Shown here: in pieces, positions 14,366 to 22,584 of the stretch
How positions within the stretch are numbered: the first letter of the stretch is position 1
Layout: every line of letters begins with the position of its first letter
From: Methanolobus psychrophilus R15
Lineage (GTDB): Archaea > Halobacteriota > Methanosarcinia > Methanosarcinales > Methanosarcinaceae
Assembly (NCBI GenBank): GCA_000306725.1
Contig: CP003083.1
Coordinates: 310,001 to 374,000 of the forward strand
Reading direction: 5' to 3'
DNA length: 64,000 nucleotides
The notes under the pieces: model-generated
Seen by the model: only the letters and a program-made list of their open reading frames with translations
What the model was told of the DNA's origin: nothing
Databases searched by the model: none
Program-made: the position numbers and the translations under genes

Positions 14366-14513
14366 CAAGGTAGATTGGGACGCCTGGAAACTACCACGCT
14401 TTAAGGCGCCTCAATCTTACGAATCCGGGATGTTCCCCGACATCTCTTAAGTGATCCACTCCCGCGTTTGCGGGCACCCCACAGCCCGCAACGCATAGTA
14501 AGTCACCTTTTTT
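14366..14513 (+). ncRNA. Candidate structured RNA, copy 2
   Basis: Three stems can be drawn: GTAGATTGGGACGCC with GGCGCCTCAATCTTAC around the conserved loop (block 14383-14412); GATGT with ACATC; and a strong GCGTTTGCGGGC/GCCCGCAACGC hairpin with an 8-base loop, followed by GTAAGTCACC and TTTTTT. A TATA-like box precedes it at the right distance. No open frame fits. The stem sequences differ from copy 1 while the loop block is kept, as in a functional RNA. It diverges from the Msr-type regulator gene. Confidence 0.65.
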
Positions 14514-14814
14514 ATTTAACCTGAACCTTGATTAATCTGACACTGAGGCTGAAGATGATATTAAATGCTATCTTCATGTAAGCAATGTTTTCTAGCGAGG
14601 TTAAATCTTCAAACGCTTCTTTGATGGCTACCCGGTAATGATCTCAGTCTTGAATATAACGCAACAGAAGAGTAAAGAAAAAGATATGAAGCATGCAATT
14701 ATACAACTAACTGGGAAATCAAAGTGGTTAGCATAAAGTAACTTGAATTTATGCGAGCTGTCTTGCTGTATAGGTATGTCATTATAGGAATGAAGCTCAT
14801 GAGGGAAAATCGAA

Positions 14815-16185
14815 ATGATATTCAAGCGGATTAAATCAGATGGCCTGGCTCATCTGTCCTATTTCATCGGCTCGGGAGATGAGGCAGTTGTCATCGACCC
14901 CAGGAGAGATTGCAGGATATATGCCGACACTGCCAGGAATGAAGGCATGAAGATAAAATTCATCTTCGAGACCCATCGCAATGAAGATTATGTGATTGGT
15001 TCCCTTGAACTGGAACGTCTTACCGGCGCAAAGATCTATCATGGCAGAGGCGTGGATTTCAAATACGGGAACTATGTGGATGAAGGCCAGGATTTTCGTT
15101 TTGGCTCGCTTGGCCTGACAGCCCTGCACACTCCGGGTCATACTGATGAGAGTATGTCCTATGTCCTGACTGACATTGAAGCAGGTGAAGAGCCGGTAAT
15201 GGTCTTTACCGGGGATGCGCTGTTCATTGGCGATGTAGGAAGGACCGACCTCTATGGTCCGGACGAGGCACCGAGGATGGCGTCCAACCTGTATGACAGC
15301 ATTTTCAACAAAATACTCCCTCTGGGAGATGAAGTGATACTGTGTCCTGCGCACGGTGCCGGCTCGATGTGCGGAAGTGCTATCGGGACACGGGAGCATA
15401 GCACACTTGGACTTGAGCGCATTCAGAATCCTGCCCTCAGGAACACAAATAAAGAGGATTTTGTAAAATACAAACTTCAGGAGCGTCTGGAGTTTCCACC
15501 TTACTTCCGGCAGATGGAAAAATACAATCTGGAGGGGCCGCCTCTTTTGCAGGACGGACCGAACCCGGAACTTCTCTCACCTCATGAGTTCAGGGAGAAA
15601 ATGAAAAACGGAGCTGTGGTTGTAGATACACGTATGCCACACTCGTTTGGAGGCGCTTATATAAAGGACACCTACAGCATCTGGCTTGGAGGCTTGCCTT
15701 CTTTTGCAGGCTGGGTGCTCCCTTACAATGCGCCTATTCTTCTGGTGCTGGAAGATAAGGAGCAACTGGAAACAGCGGTAAAATACCTGATCAGGCTCAG
15801 GTATGACAATATCGCAGGTTTCCTCAATAGCGGGATTGCAGCATGGTATATCGAAGCTTTACCTGTGGAAGGTTTTAATCTCCTGTCGGTCCATGACCTG
15901 AAAAGTAAACTCGATGCCGATGAGGAGCTATTCATCCTGGATGTGAGAGGTGACGGGGAATGGGAGAGCGGACATATCGAAGGTGCAAGGCACATATATG
16001 TAGGGCATGTGGAAGAGAATCTCGATAAAGTACCAAAAAACTGCCAGGTGTTAGTTTACTGCGGCTCGGGACGGCGCTCTAATATTGCGGCTTCCATTCT
16101 GAAAAAGAACGGTTACATGAAAGTCTTCAATGTACTTGGAAGCATGAGCGCCTGGAAGAGTGCAGGATACGAAGTCATAAAATAG
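14815..16185 (+). CDS. MBL-fold hydrolase fused to two rhodanese domains
   Basis: The 456-residue protein has an N-terminal metallo-beta-lactamase domain (about 1-245), an inactive rhodanese domain (about 265-345, no active-site Cys) and an active-looking rhodanese domain (about 370-455, loop CGSGRRS with Cys near 414). The layout is that of the ETHE1/persulfide dioxygenase-rhodanese group. The metal motif is unusual: ETHRNEDYVIGS has Asn56 and Tyr59 where HxHxDH has His, while HTPGHTDES and GDALF are kept. It probably handles persulfide or thiosulfate sulfur, with the exact reaction uncertain because of the altered ligands. GAGGGAA precedes the ATG. The protein stands alone; about 300 bases upstream (14514-14814) show no gene. 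Confidence 0.85.
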   Translation: MIFKRIKSDGLAHLSYFIGSGDEAVVIDPRRDCRIYADTARNEGMKIKFIFETHRNEDYVIGSLELERLTGAKIYHGRGVDFKYGNYVDEGQDFRFGSLGLTALHTPGHTDESMSYVLTDIEAGEEPVMVFTGDALFIGDVGRTDLYGPDEAPRMASNLYDSIFNKILPLGDEVILCPAHGAGSMCGSAIGTREHSTLGLERIQNPALRNTNKEDFVKYKLQERLEFPPYFRQMEKYNLEGPPLLQDGPNPELLSPHEFREKMKNGAVVVDTRMPHSFGGAYIKDTYSIWLGGLPSFAGWVLPYNAPILLVLEDKEQLETAVKYLIRLRYDNIAGFLNSGIAAWYIEALPVEGFNLLSVHDLKSKLDADEELFILDVRGDGEWESGHIEGARHIYVGHVEENLDKVPKNCQVLVYCGSGRRSNIAASILKKNGYMKVFNVLGSMSAWKSAGYEVIK

Positions 16186-16235
16186 GCTTCTGCATGCAAT
16201 ATACTTAAAAATAAATCAAGGGGATGTCCTCCCCT

Positions 16236-17408
16236 TCAGAGGATATAGGCTTTAAGCGGCGGGAAACCGTTGAAAGCTATGGAGCTATAACTCTGTGTGT
16301 AGGCGCCAGTAGTGAAAATATAGAGTCGGTTACCTTCTTTGAGAGTATGGGGGAAAGCGTATTTATGGTGCTCGTAAAGGATGTCCATACTATCGCAGGT
16401 CGGACCTGCAAGGATCACTTCTTCAGCGTAACCTTTCTTTTCACAATATATAGGGTACTTGATGGACTCCTCAAGTGTTTCAATAAGTCCTCCGAACTTC
16501 CCTATGTCAAGATACACCCAGCTGTACTGATTATACCTGGCTTTCTGTGAAATCATGACAACCTCGGTTACGATGATGCCCGCATCTGCTGTGAGTGACC
16601 TGCCGGGCTCAATGATGATCTCGGGCAGTTCATCGCCGAAATCCTCGTGCAGGAAGCGGCGTATCTCATCGGCGTAGGTTTCAAGTTCATGTGCCGGAGA
16701 TATATACTTTGCAGGGAAGCCGCCACCAAGGTTGATCATCTTCAGCTGGACACCCTTTTCAGCCGCAGCCACGAAAAGATATTTGCACATAGAAATGGCG
16801 CTGTCCCACTGTCCTATGTCACGCTGCTGTGAGCCCACGTGGAAAGAAAGGCCATAAGGTTCCAGATTCATTTTTTTAGCTTTGAGGATAAGCTTGTATA
16901 TTATATCCGGGTGAGCACCGAATTTGCGGGAGAGCGGCCAGTCTGCTCCGTCACTTTCGGTGAGCACACGGAAAAAGACCCTTGAACCCGGTGCATTCTT
17001 TGACAGTTTCCGGAGGTCGTTCTCTGAATCAGTGACAAAAAGCCTTATTCCTTTTTCATATGCATAGGCGATATCCTTTTCTTTTTTGATGGTGTTCCCA
17101 TAACTAATGCGCTCCGGCTCTATCCCGAGCCTTAGAAGCTGGTCGATCTCATAGACCGTTGCAGCATCAAAATTAGAGCCTTTGTTCTTGAGAGCAACAA
17201 TGACCTCATCCATAGGGTTTGCCTTGACCGCGTAATGGACTTTCACAAAAGGCATGTTGTCAATGATCAGATCGTACATTTTCTCGATCTTTTTCAAATC
17301 AACGATTAAAAAAGGGGTTTCTTTATCCTGGGAGAACTTTTTAATAGATCTGAAATCTTTTTCGGAAATGAAATCTGCCAGAGGAAATTCATATAACTCT
17401 TTTCTCAT
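16236..17408 (-). CDS. Ornithine/lysine decarboxylase-like enzyme (PLP fold type III)
   Basis: A 390-residue protein of the alanine-racemase-fold decarboxylases. The PLP lysine is Lys62 in VHYAVKANP; other hallmarks are SFHVGSQQ, LGGGFPAKY, EPGRSLTADAG and the catalytic cysteine motif GPTCDSMD. The GPTCDS segment and overall length fit ornithine/lysine decarboxylase better than diaminopimelate decarboxylase, so a role in polyamine synthesis (putrescine or cadaverine) is likely. The alternative is a carboxynorspermidine-type enzyme. It converges with the MBL-rhodanese gene, about 50 bases between stops, and is not in an operon. Confidence 0.85.
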   Translation of the reverse strand: MRKELYEFPLADFISEKDFRSIKKFSQDKETPFLIVDLKKIEKMYDLIIDNMPFVKVHYAVKANPMDEVIVALKNKGSNFDAATVYEIDQLLRLGIEPERISYGNTIKKEKDIAYAYEKGIRLFVTDSENDLRKLSKNAPGSRVFFRVLTESDGADWPLSRKFGAHPDIIYKLILKAKKMNLEPYGLSFHVGSQQRDIGQWDSAISMCKYLFVAAAEKGVQLKMINLGGGFPAKYISPAHELETYADEIRRFLHEDFGDELPEIIIEPGRSLTADAGIIVTEVVMISQKARYNQYSWVYLDIGKFGGLIETLEESIKYPIYCEKKGYAEEVILAGPTCDSMDILYEHHKYAFPHTLKEGNRLYIFTTGAYTQSYSSIAFNGFPPLKAYIL

Positions 17409-18012
17409 ATCTACTCCTTTTTGCCTGTAAGGCTGCTAATGATTTTAGCACATAACCTATCCGGCTTGAGTTTGGGAACTTCATAGCCGCATATTTTGGT
17501 AACACGGGTATCACTGTGCTCAAATAGATTTCTAAGACGTTCTAATCCATTATTTTGATAACACGTGAGTGAATTTGTCTAAATTGGATTTCGAGTATTT
17601 AAAACTAATTCCTGATATTTACCGGTATATAATAAGGTTCAAAATGCCATAATAGCTACTAATAATTGCTTTAAATTGCTTTAGTGAATAAAGAGCTCAA
17701 TTCGCCTCTATTTGTATCAAAAATGGTGCTTTGGTGTTCTAGATGTATTTGTGCTATTAAAATGACTCTCATTTTTTAAACTGGGCGCTTCAATCCTTCA
17801 ATGGAAACACCTACTTGAAGGAAGGCCACTTTTATCCTTTAAATTATGATTTAAAGTACAAGAAGAACATTCATAGTGTCTGATAGGATTGAAATGACTA
17901 TTAATACAGATGATAACCTGGAGTTGCCGCGTATCTGATTGTTGCCAAACCGGGATTAAATAGAAGTCATTAAATGGCATTAATATGTTCCATTGATGAG
18001 GAAGGATAATCG
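17409..18012. other. 600-base gap
   Basis: AT-rich, no gene supported. It holds a degenerate direct repeat of about 45 bases with a 59-base period (TATTTTGGTAACACG at 17492 and TATTTTGATAACACG at 17551). The promoter of the decarboxylase gene should be at its left end and that of the NucS-like gene at its right end. Confidence 0.5.
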
Positions 18013-18753
18013 TTGCTCGAATACAAGTTATATGTGACTGATGAAACTGATGCGTCAAACATCGAAATCTATAGAGCCTTGCTTGAGGAAGTCAGGGAAA
18101 AGCACAATGCTCCTTATCAGATGATAGATGTCGCCACGCTGGATGATGCGGAGAAGGAGGAACTTGCCGAATCTATCCGTCTGGTCAGCAGAAGGAATGC
18201 CATTGGGGTTGTCAGCAAGGGCAGCGGAGCTCTTCCGATATCGCGCAACAAGAAGGTAGGTAAGCAGGGCATTCTTGTCCAGCTTGAGGACGGACGTATC
18301 AGGAACGTGTATCCACATGAGGTTAATAAGAAAAGAATGGATATCGCCTCCCACCTTAACGCCCTTATGAGAGCCGACAACCTGACTGATGCATTCGGCC
18401 AGGAGTCAATTTCCGAGCAGGATATCTCCAGGATGATATCGACTTTCCCTGAGCTTATAGAGAATGGGCTCAAATTTGTGGACACGGAGGTCGAACTTAT
18501 TGGCGGGAGGATAGATGTTGTCTTCCTGAGTGAAACTGAAGACCATCTTCTTGTGGAGATCGAGATCGAAGCCCGGGATAATGCAATTGGGCAGGTCCAG
18601 AGATTCAGGATGCCCTATTCGGAAAAACACAATATCCCGACTGACAGGATAAGGCTTGGAATTGTGTGCGCCAGGATTGCGGAAAGCAGGCTGATGGCCT
18701 GTAAAGGTGCGGGCATAGAGGTGTATACGCTTTCCCTGGAGAGGAAAGCCTGA
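18013..18753 (+). CDS. NucS/RecB-like nuclease-fold protein
   Basis: A 246-residue protein with a C-terminal restriction-endonuclease-like domain (about 145-246): ELIENGLKFVDTEVEL, GGRIDVVFL, LLVEIEIEARDNAIGQVQRF and a closing LGIVCARIAESRLM. This follows NucS (DUF91), with Asp in the GRID motif and Gln in the QxxRF motif. However, the E-x-K active-site lysine position reads E-I-E, so catalysis may be lost or altered. The N-terminal 140 residues are not recognised. A TTG start is chosen because GAGGAAGG lies seven bases before it. The role could be DNA repair or a binding-only relative. It stands alone ahead of thrC. Confidence 0.75.
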   Translation: MLEYKLYVTDETDASNIEIYRALLEEVREKHNAPYQMIDVATLDDAEKEELAESIRLVSRRNAIGVVSKGSGALPISRNKKVGKQGILVQLEDGRIRNVYPHEVNKKRMDIASHLNALMRADNLTDAFGQESISEQDISRMISTFPELIENGLKFVDTEVELIGGRIDVVFLSETEDHLLVEIEIEARDNAIGQVQRFRMPYSEKHNIPTDRIRLGIVCARIAESRLMACKGAGIEVYTLSLERKA

Positions 18754-18868
18754 CATGCTGCCTGGTGTCCTGCACAGGATGGAAAAGCTCATAAATAAGC
18801 CATGCTTCTTGATACGAAAAGAGACAAAGATTATTGAAAACGAGCTATAGGAGCTGTTTCATTCTTTG

Positions 18869-18877
18869 TTATAAATA
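18869..18877 (+). promoter_or_regulatory. TATA box of thrC
   Basis: TTATAAATA lies 31-39 bases before the thrC ATG. A start about 25 bases on would leave a leader of about ten bases, so the transcript would be nearly leaderless, in keeping with the lack of a ribosome binding site there. Confidence 0.6.
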
Positions 18878-18907
18878 TCAACTGACCCTTATCGAGCCCT
18901 GATACCA

Positions 18908-20251
18908 ATGAGACTCTATAGCACTAATCTCAAGGCAGAGGAAGTTTCTTTTGAAACTGCCCTGATAACCGGCCTTGCACCCGACAAAGGCCTGTACATG
19001 CCAAAACAGCTTCCTTTATTCTCAAAGGAAGAACTCATGTCCCTCAAGGATGAAACCTACCCGGAGATAGCTTTCAGGTTACTTGGGAGGATACTGGAGG
19101 GCGAGGTTGATGAAGCATCCCTCAGGGCAATAGTATATGACGCCTATAACTACGACGTCCCTCTTGAGAAAGTAGACGAGACCACATATATCATGCGTCT
19201 TGACCGCGGCCCGACATCCTCTTTCAAGGATTTTGCAGCTCGTATGATGGCAAGGCTCATGCAGTATTACCTTAAGAAGGAGAACACGAAGCTGACAATA
19301 CTCACAGCGACTTCCGGGGATACCGGAAGTGCTGTTGCCCATGCATTCTATGGCCTGGACAATATAGACGTCATTGTGCTCTTCCCGCGGACCGAAGTAT
19401 CTGACCGCCAGCGCAAACAGATGACAACCCTGGGGAAAAATATAACCGCCCTGTCAGTAGAAGGCAAGTTCGATGACTGTCAGGCGATGGTGAAGCAGGC
19501 ATTTGCAGATGATGGGCTGAAACACATGAATCTCTCGTCGGCCAACTCCATCAATATAGGCCGCCTCATACCCCAGTCCATCTACTATTTCTATTCATAC
19601 CTGAAACTGAGGGATTACCCGGAGGAGATTGTGTTCTCGATACCCTCCGGAAACTTCGGGAACATGATGGGCTGTGTGCTTGCAAAGACCATGGGTCTGC
19701 CTGTCCGGAAAATCGTGGCTGCTGTTAACGAGAACGATGAAGTGCCTTCCTTCCTGGATACAGGCAGGTACGGCAAGATCGAACCTTCAAGGAACTGTCT
19801 TTCCAATGCCATGAACGTGGGCCACCCGAGCAACCTGGCAAGGCTGATAACCATATACGGCGGGGAAATGGATGAAAAAGGCAACGTTCATAGAATGCCG
19901 GATATGGAAAAACTGAAGCAGGACATATATTCAATTCCGGTAACCGATGAGGACACAAAGGCAACTATGAGAGAGTTCTATGAAAGGCACAACATTATGA
20001 TAGAGCCGCATGGGGCCGTCGGCATAAAGGGCCTCATGGAATATAGGAAAGCCACAAAGGACCAGACCCTTGCTGTGACCCTGGAAACCGCAGACCCTGC
20101 CAAATTCCCTGCAGAGGTAAAAGCGGTGATAGGGATAGAGCCTGAACCTCCACAGCATCTTAAGGAGATAGAGGCCAGACCCGAGCATATGGAGCACCTG
20201 ACCACTGACTACGAGCAGTTCAAGGGGTACCTTAAAAGAAAAATGGGTTAA
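18908..20251 (+). CDS. thrC: Threonine synthase
   Basis: The 447-residue protein is a PLP fold type II enzyme that converts O-phosphohomoserine to threonine. Lys107 in GPTSSFKDFAAR is the Schiff-base lysine; TATSGDTGSAVAHAF is the phosphate loop and SIPSGNFGNMMG a further signature. Length and N-terminus (MRLYSTNLKAEEVSFETA) match the class of threonine synthases with the N-terminal lid domain. It is transcribed alone from a near-leaderless promoter. No other threonine or homoserine genes are close. Confidence 0.95.
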   Translation: MRLYSTNLKAEEVSFETALITGLAPDKGLYMPKQLPLFSKEELMSLKDETYPEIAFRLLGRILEGEVDEASLRAIVYDAYNYDVPLEKVDETTYIMRLDRGPTSSFKDFAARMMARLMQYYLKKENTKLTILTATSGDTGSAVAHAFYGLDNIDVIVLFPRTEVSDRQRKQMTTLGKNITALSVEGKFDDCQAMVKQAFADDGLKHMNLSSANSINIGRLIPQSIYYFYSYLKLRDYPEEIVFSIPSGNFGNMMGCVLAKTMGLPVRKIVAAVNENDEVPSFLDTGRYGKIEPSRNCLSNAMNVGHPSNLARLITIYGGEMDEKGNVHRMPDMEKLKQDIYSIPVTDEDTKATMREFYERHNIMIEPHGAVGIKGLMEYRKATKDQTLAVTLETADPAKFPAEVKAVIGIEPEPPQHLKEIEARPEHMEHLTTDYEQFKGYLKRKMG

Positions 20252-20299
20252 GTGTAAGGGCAGGCAGCCTGCCTTATTTCTGTATTGAGATAAGGGCTT

Positions 20300-20959
20300 T
20301 CATATCATTGCAGCAACGTTATTATGGCTGATGATGAAAAAGAACCCTATGGCTATGAGGAATACTCCGCATGTGTAAAGCAGTCTCTGGTGGGTGCGGC
20401 GTGACAGGAATTCCTTGCCTTTAGAAAATGATGAGGATACTGATACAAGGAACCCAAGATCTGCCAGCCAGTGGCCAATGATAAATGCAACCACTGCGAG
20501 TACGCCTGCCAGGTACTGCTGCATGATTATAGCGCTTCCGGCTGTCAGCCACCAGAAAAGATAAGTCGGATTCAATGCTGATGTGAGAATGCCTGCGGAT
20601 ACGGGACCGGAGGAAATATCGAGTTTACCGGCCGAGGCGGTGATGTTCATTGTCAACACCTCTTTTGCTTTGCGGATGATAATCGCCCCGAAAAGTATCA
20701 TCGAAAGGCCACCTACTATAGCGATGTGAGATAGCATATCCTTCATTATAAAAGATGAGGCACCTGCCAGAATAAGCAGGATTATAGATATTTCTACCAG
20801 AGAGTGACCACCAAAGACATAAAGCCCAGTCTTCCATCCTTTCTTAATGGATATGCCGATGGTCGCAAGCATCATAGGACCAGGTATAAGTGCAGCGGAG
20901 ACACCGATAGTGAAACCAAGAATGAAAGCCTGGACCAGAGTTATTATATCAATTAGCAT
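20300..20959 (-). CDS. LysE-family amino acid exporter
   Basis: A 219-residue protein with six predicted membrane helices. The N-terminal signature GVSAALIPGPMMLATI matches the LysE/RhtB translocator family, and LNPTYLFWW is the second conserved family motif. It probably exports an amino acid or related metabolite; the substrate cannot be read from the sequence. It converges with thrC, 48 bases between stops. The approximately 245 bases beyond it (20960-21205) hold no gene. Confidence 0.88.
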   Translation of the reverse strand: MLIDIITLVQAFILGFTIGVSAALIPGPMMLATIGISIKKGWKTGLYVFGGHSLVEISIILLILAGASSFIMKDMLSHIAIVGGLSMILFGAIIIRKAKEVLTMNITASAGKLDISSGPVSAGILTSALNPTYLFWWLTAGSAIIMQQYLAGVLAVVAFIIGHWLADLGFLVSVSSSFSKGKEFLSRRTHQRLLYTCGVFLIAIGFFFIISHNNVAAMI

Positions 20960-21205
20960 AGAAAGTCAGTGTATTATATAATATCCCCGATATATAACCA
21001 ATTCATTATAAGGAAATATAGAAACATGCATCAGCCTAACTAAAATTACAATCTGGATACAGAAAGTATATAGTCATACTATTTTATGAGGAGCCCTGCG
21101 AAGAAAATGAGCATTTGCTCTATCCTGCGCCTGTGATAAAAAAAGGACTCGATAGGCCTGCAGTCAGGAAATCTCCCAGAACCTCTGTTTCATTGTATCT
21201 CAATA

Positions 21206-22078
21206 TCAGTAGACTATCTTTGAGATGTCCATCTCAAGGATATCTTCAGCACCCAGTGCCTTAAGTTTGGGTATCAGAAGATTTACCTCGCTCTTGTTGA
21301 CAACGGTCTCCACAGCATAGTAATCAGATTTGTACAACTGGGATACGGTCGGACGCTTCATGGATGGCAGGGACTCTATGACAGCATCCAGCTTGTCAGC
21401 CGGGACGTTCATGTCCAGGAGCACTTTACCCCTTGCTTCGATGACAGAAAGCAGCAGGGTCTTGATCTCCTCTATCTCCTGCCTCTTCACGGGGTCTTCC
21501 CAGCTCTTCTTGTTGGCTATGAGCTTGGAGGAGGATTCCATGATGATATCCACTATCTTGAGGCCATTCTTGCGTAGCGTGGAGCCGGTCTCGGTCAGGT
21601 CCACAACGACATCCATGAGGTCGGGAACCTTCGCTTCGGTAGCGCCGTAGGAGAAGTGAACATCCACAGGGACTCCGCGGTCTTCAAAGAACTTCTTTGT
21701 CAGGTTCGGGTATTCGGAAGCCACCCTGCTGCCCGGCTTAACATCCTTTGCGCTTTCAATATCGCTGTCCTTGGGCACTGCGATGACTATCTTCACATTG
21801 CCTGCTCCCTGCTTGCTATAGGGCAGGTCTGCAACCTCCATAATATCGGCATTGGATTCCCTGACCCAGTCAAGCCCTGAGATGCCAAGGTCAAAGTAAC
21901 CGTCGGACACGTAGCCAGGGATCTCCTGGGGCCGCAGGATCTTGATCTTTCCTATCCTCGGGTCCTTGATGGTGGGATTGTAGTCCCTGTCGGTCTTCTT
22001 TATCTCCAGGTCCGCCTGCTTGAAAAGGAGGTAGGTCTGTTCCTCTAAACTGCCTTTGGGAAGAGCTATGCTTATCAT
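21206..22078 (-). CDS. hisG: ATP phosphoribosyltransferase (long form)
   Basis: First enzyme of histidine synthesis, joining ATP and PRPP. The 290-residue protein has the HisG catalytic part (MISIALPKGSLEEQT start, GLDWVRES, DLTETGSTLRKNGL as the PRPP loop) and a C-terminal ACT-like regulatory domain (about 215-290), so it is the self-sufficient long form that does not need HisZ. I chose the start MISIALPKG, with GAGATG just ahead, over an ATG 15 bases upstream, because family members begin at this point. It is alone; the other his genes are not in the window. Confidence 0.94.
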   Translation of the reverse strand: MISIALPKGSLEEQTYLLFKQADLEIKKTDRDYNPTIKDPRIGKIKILRPQEIPGYVSDGYFDLGISGLDWVRESNADIMEVADLPYSKQGAGNVKIVIAVPKDSDIESAKDVKPGSRVASEYPNLTKKFFEDRGVPVDVHFSYGATEAKVPDLMDVVVDLTETGSTLRKNGLKIVDIIMESSSKLIANKKSWEDPVKRQEIEEIKTLLLSVIEARGKVLLDMNVPADKLDAVIESLPSMKRPTVSQLYKSDYYAVETVVNKSEVNLLIPKLKALGAEDILEMDISKIVY

Positions 22079-22584
22079 TTTTACATCTCGCATGAGTTAT
22101 GATCTTGTGAATGTAACATAAGGGATATGATTGTATTTAAAAAGTGTTTCCTGTGGGTGCTCAATATAGCTCCATGTGTTTATCCCCTATAATAGATTTA
22201 AAAGTACAAGAGCATAGCTAAGGACTTTTATGTCACTATTTGGTTTCCACAAGGGATTTAATCGATTATAAAAATTTTAAGAAAAAGAATGAGATTATGA
22301 GATTATACGAAGATATTCAGAAAGCATTTGTGAAAGGCAGTGGAAGACTTAAGTTTCACCTGCTTCCTGTGTTGACCTTAATCAACTCTGCCTCTCACTT
22401 TCGAGATAGGGTCCTATCTTTCATGTCAGGATAGAATCGATATCCCGACAGCCCCATTCGAATGGAATTTGAATGAAACTGCAATTAACAATAGATTTCC
22501 ATCCTACTTAACATAACCGTTAATTAACCAAAAGCTGCTGCCTTTAATTTTCATGACGTTGAAATCCAGGGATGTATAGTTAAG
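22079..22584. other. 500-base gap between hisG and the symporter gene
   Basis: It contains the perfect palindrome CCATTCGAATGG (22454-22465) and the dyad GATAGG-GT-CCTATC near 22407. A 64-codon plus-strand frame at 22240-22434 has no ribosome binding site or family resemblance and is not called. The hisG promoter should lie at the left. Confidence 0.4.

Noticed and set aside
17786-17825. A TTCAATCC...GGAAAC stretch that looks like part of a CRISPR repeat
   Set aside because: It occurs once, with no second copy or regular spacing in the area and no cas gene in the window.
22240-22434. 64-codon plus-strand open frame between hisG and the symporter gene
   Set aside because: No ribosome binding site or recognisable domain; it lies in a region with palindromes and is more likely regulatory DNA.
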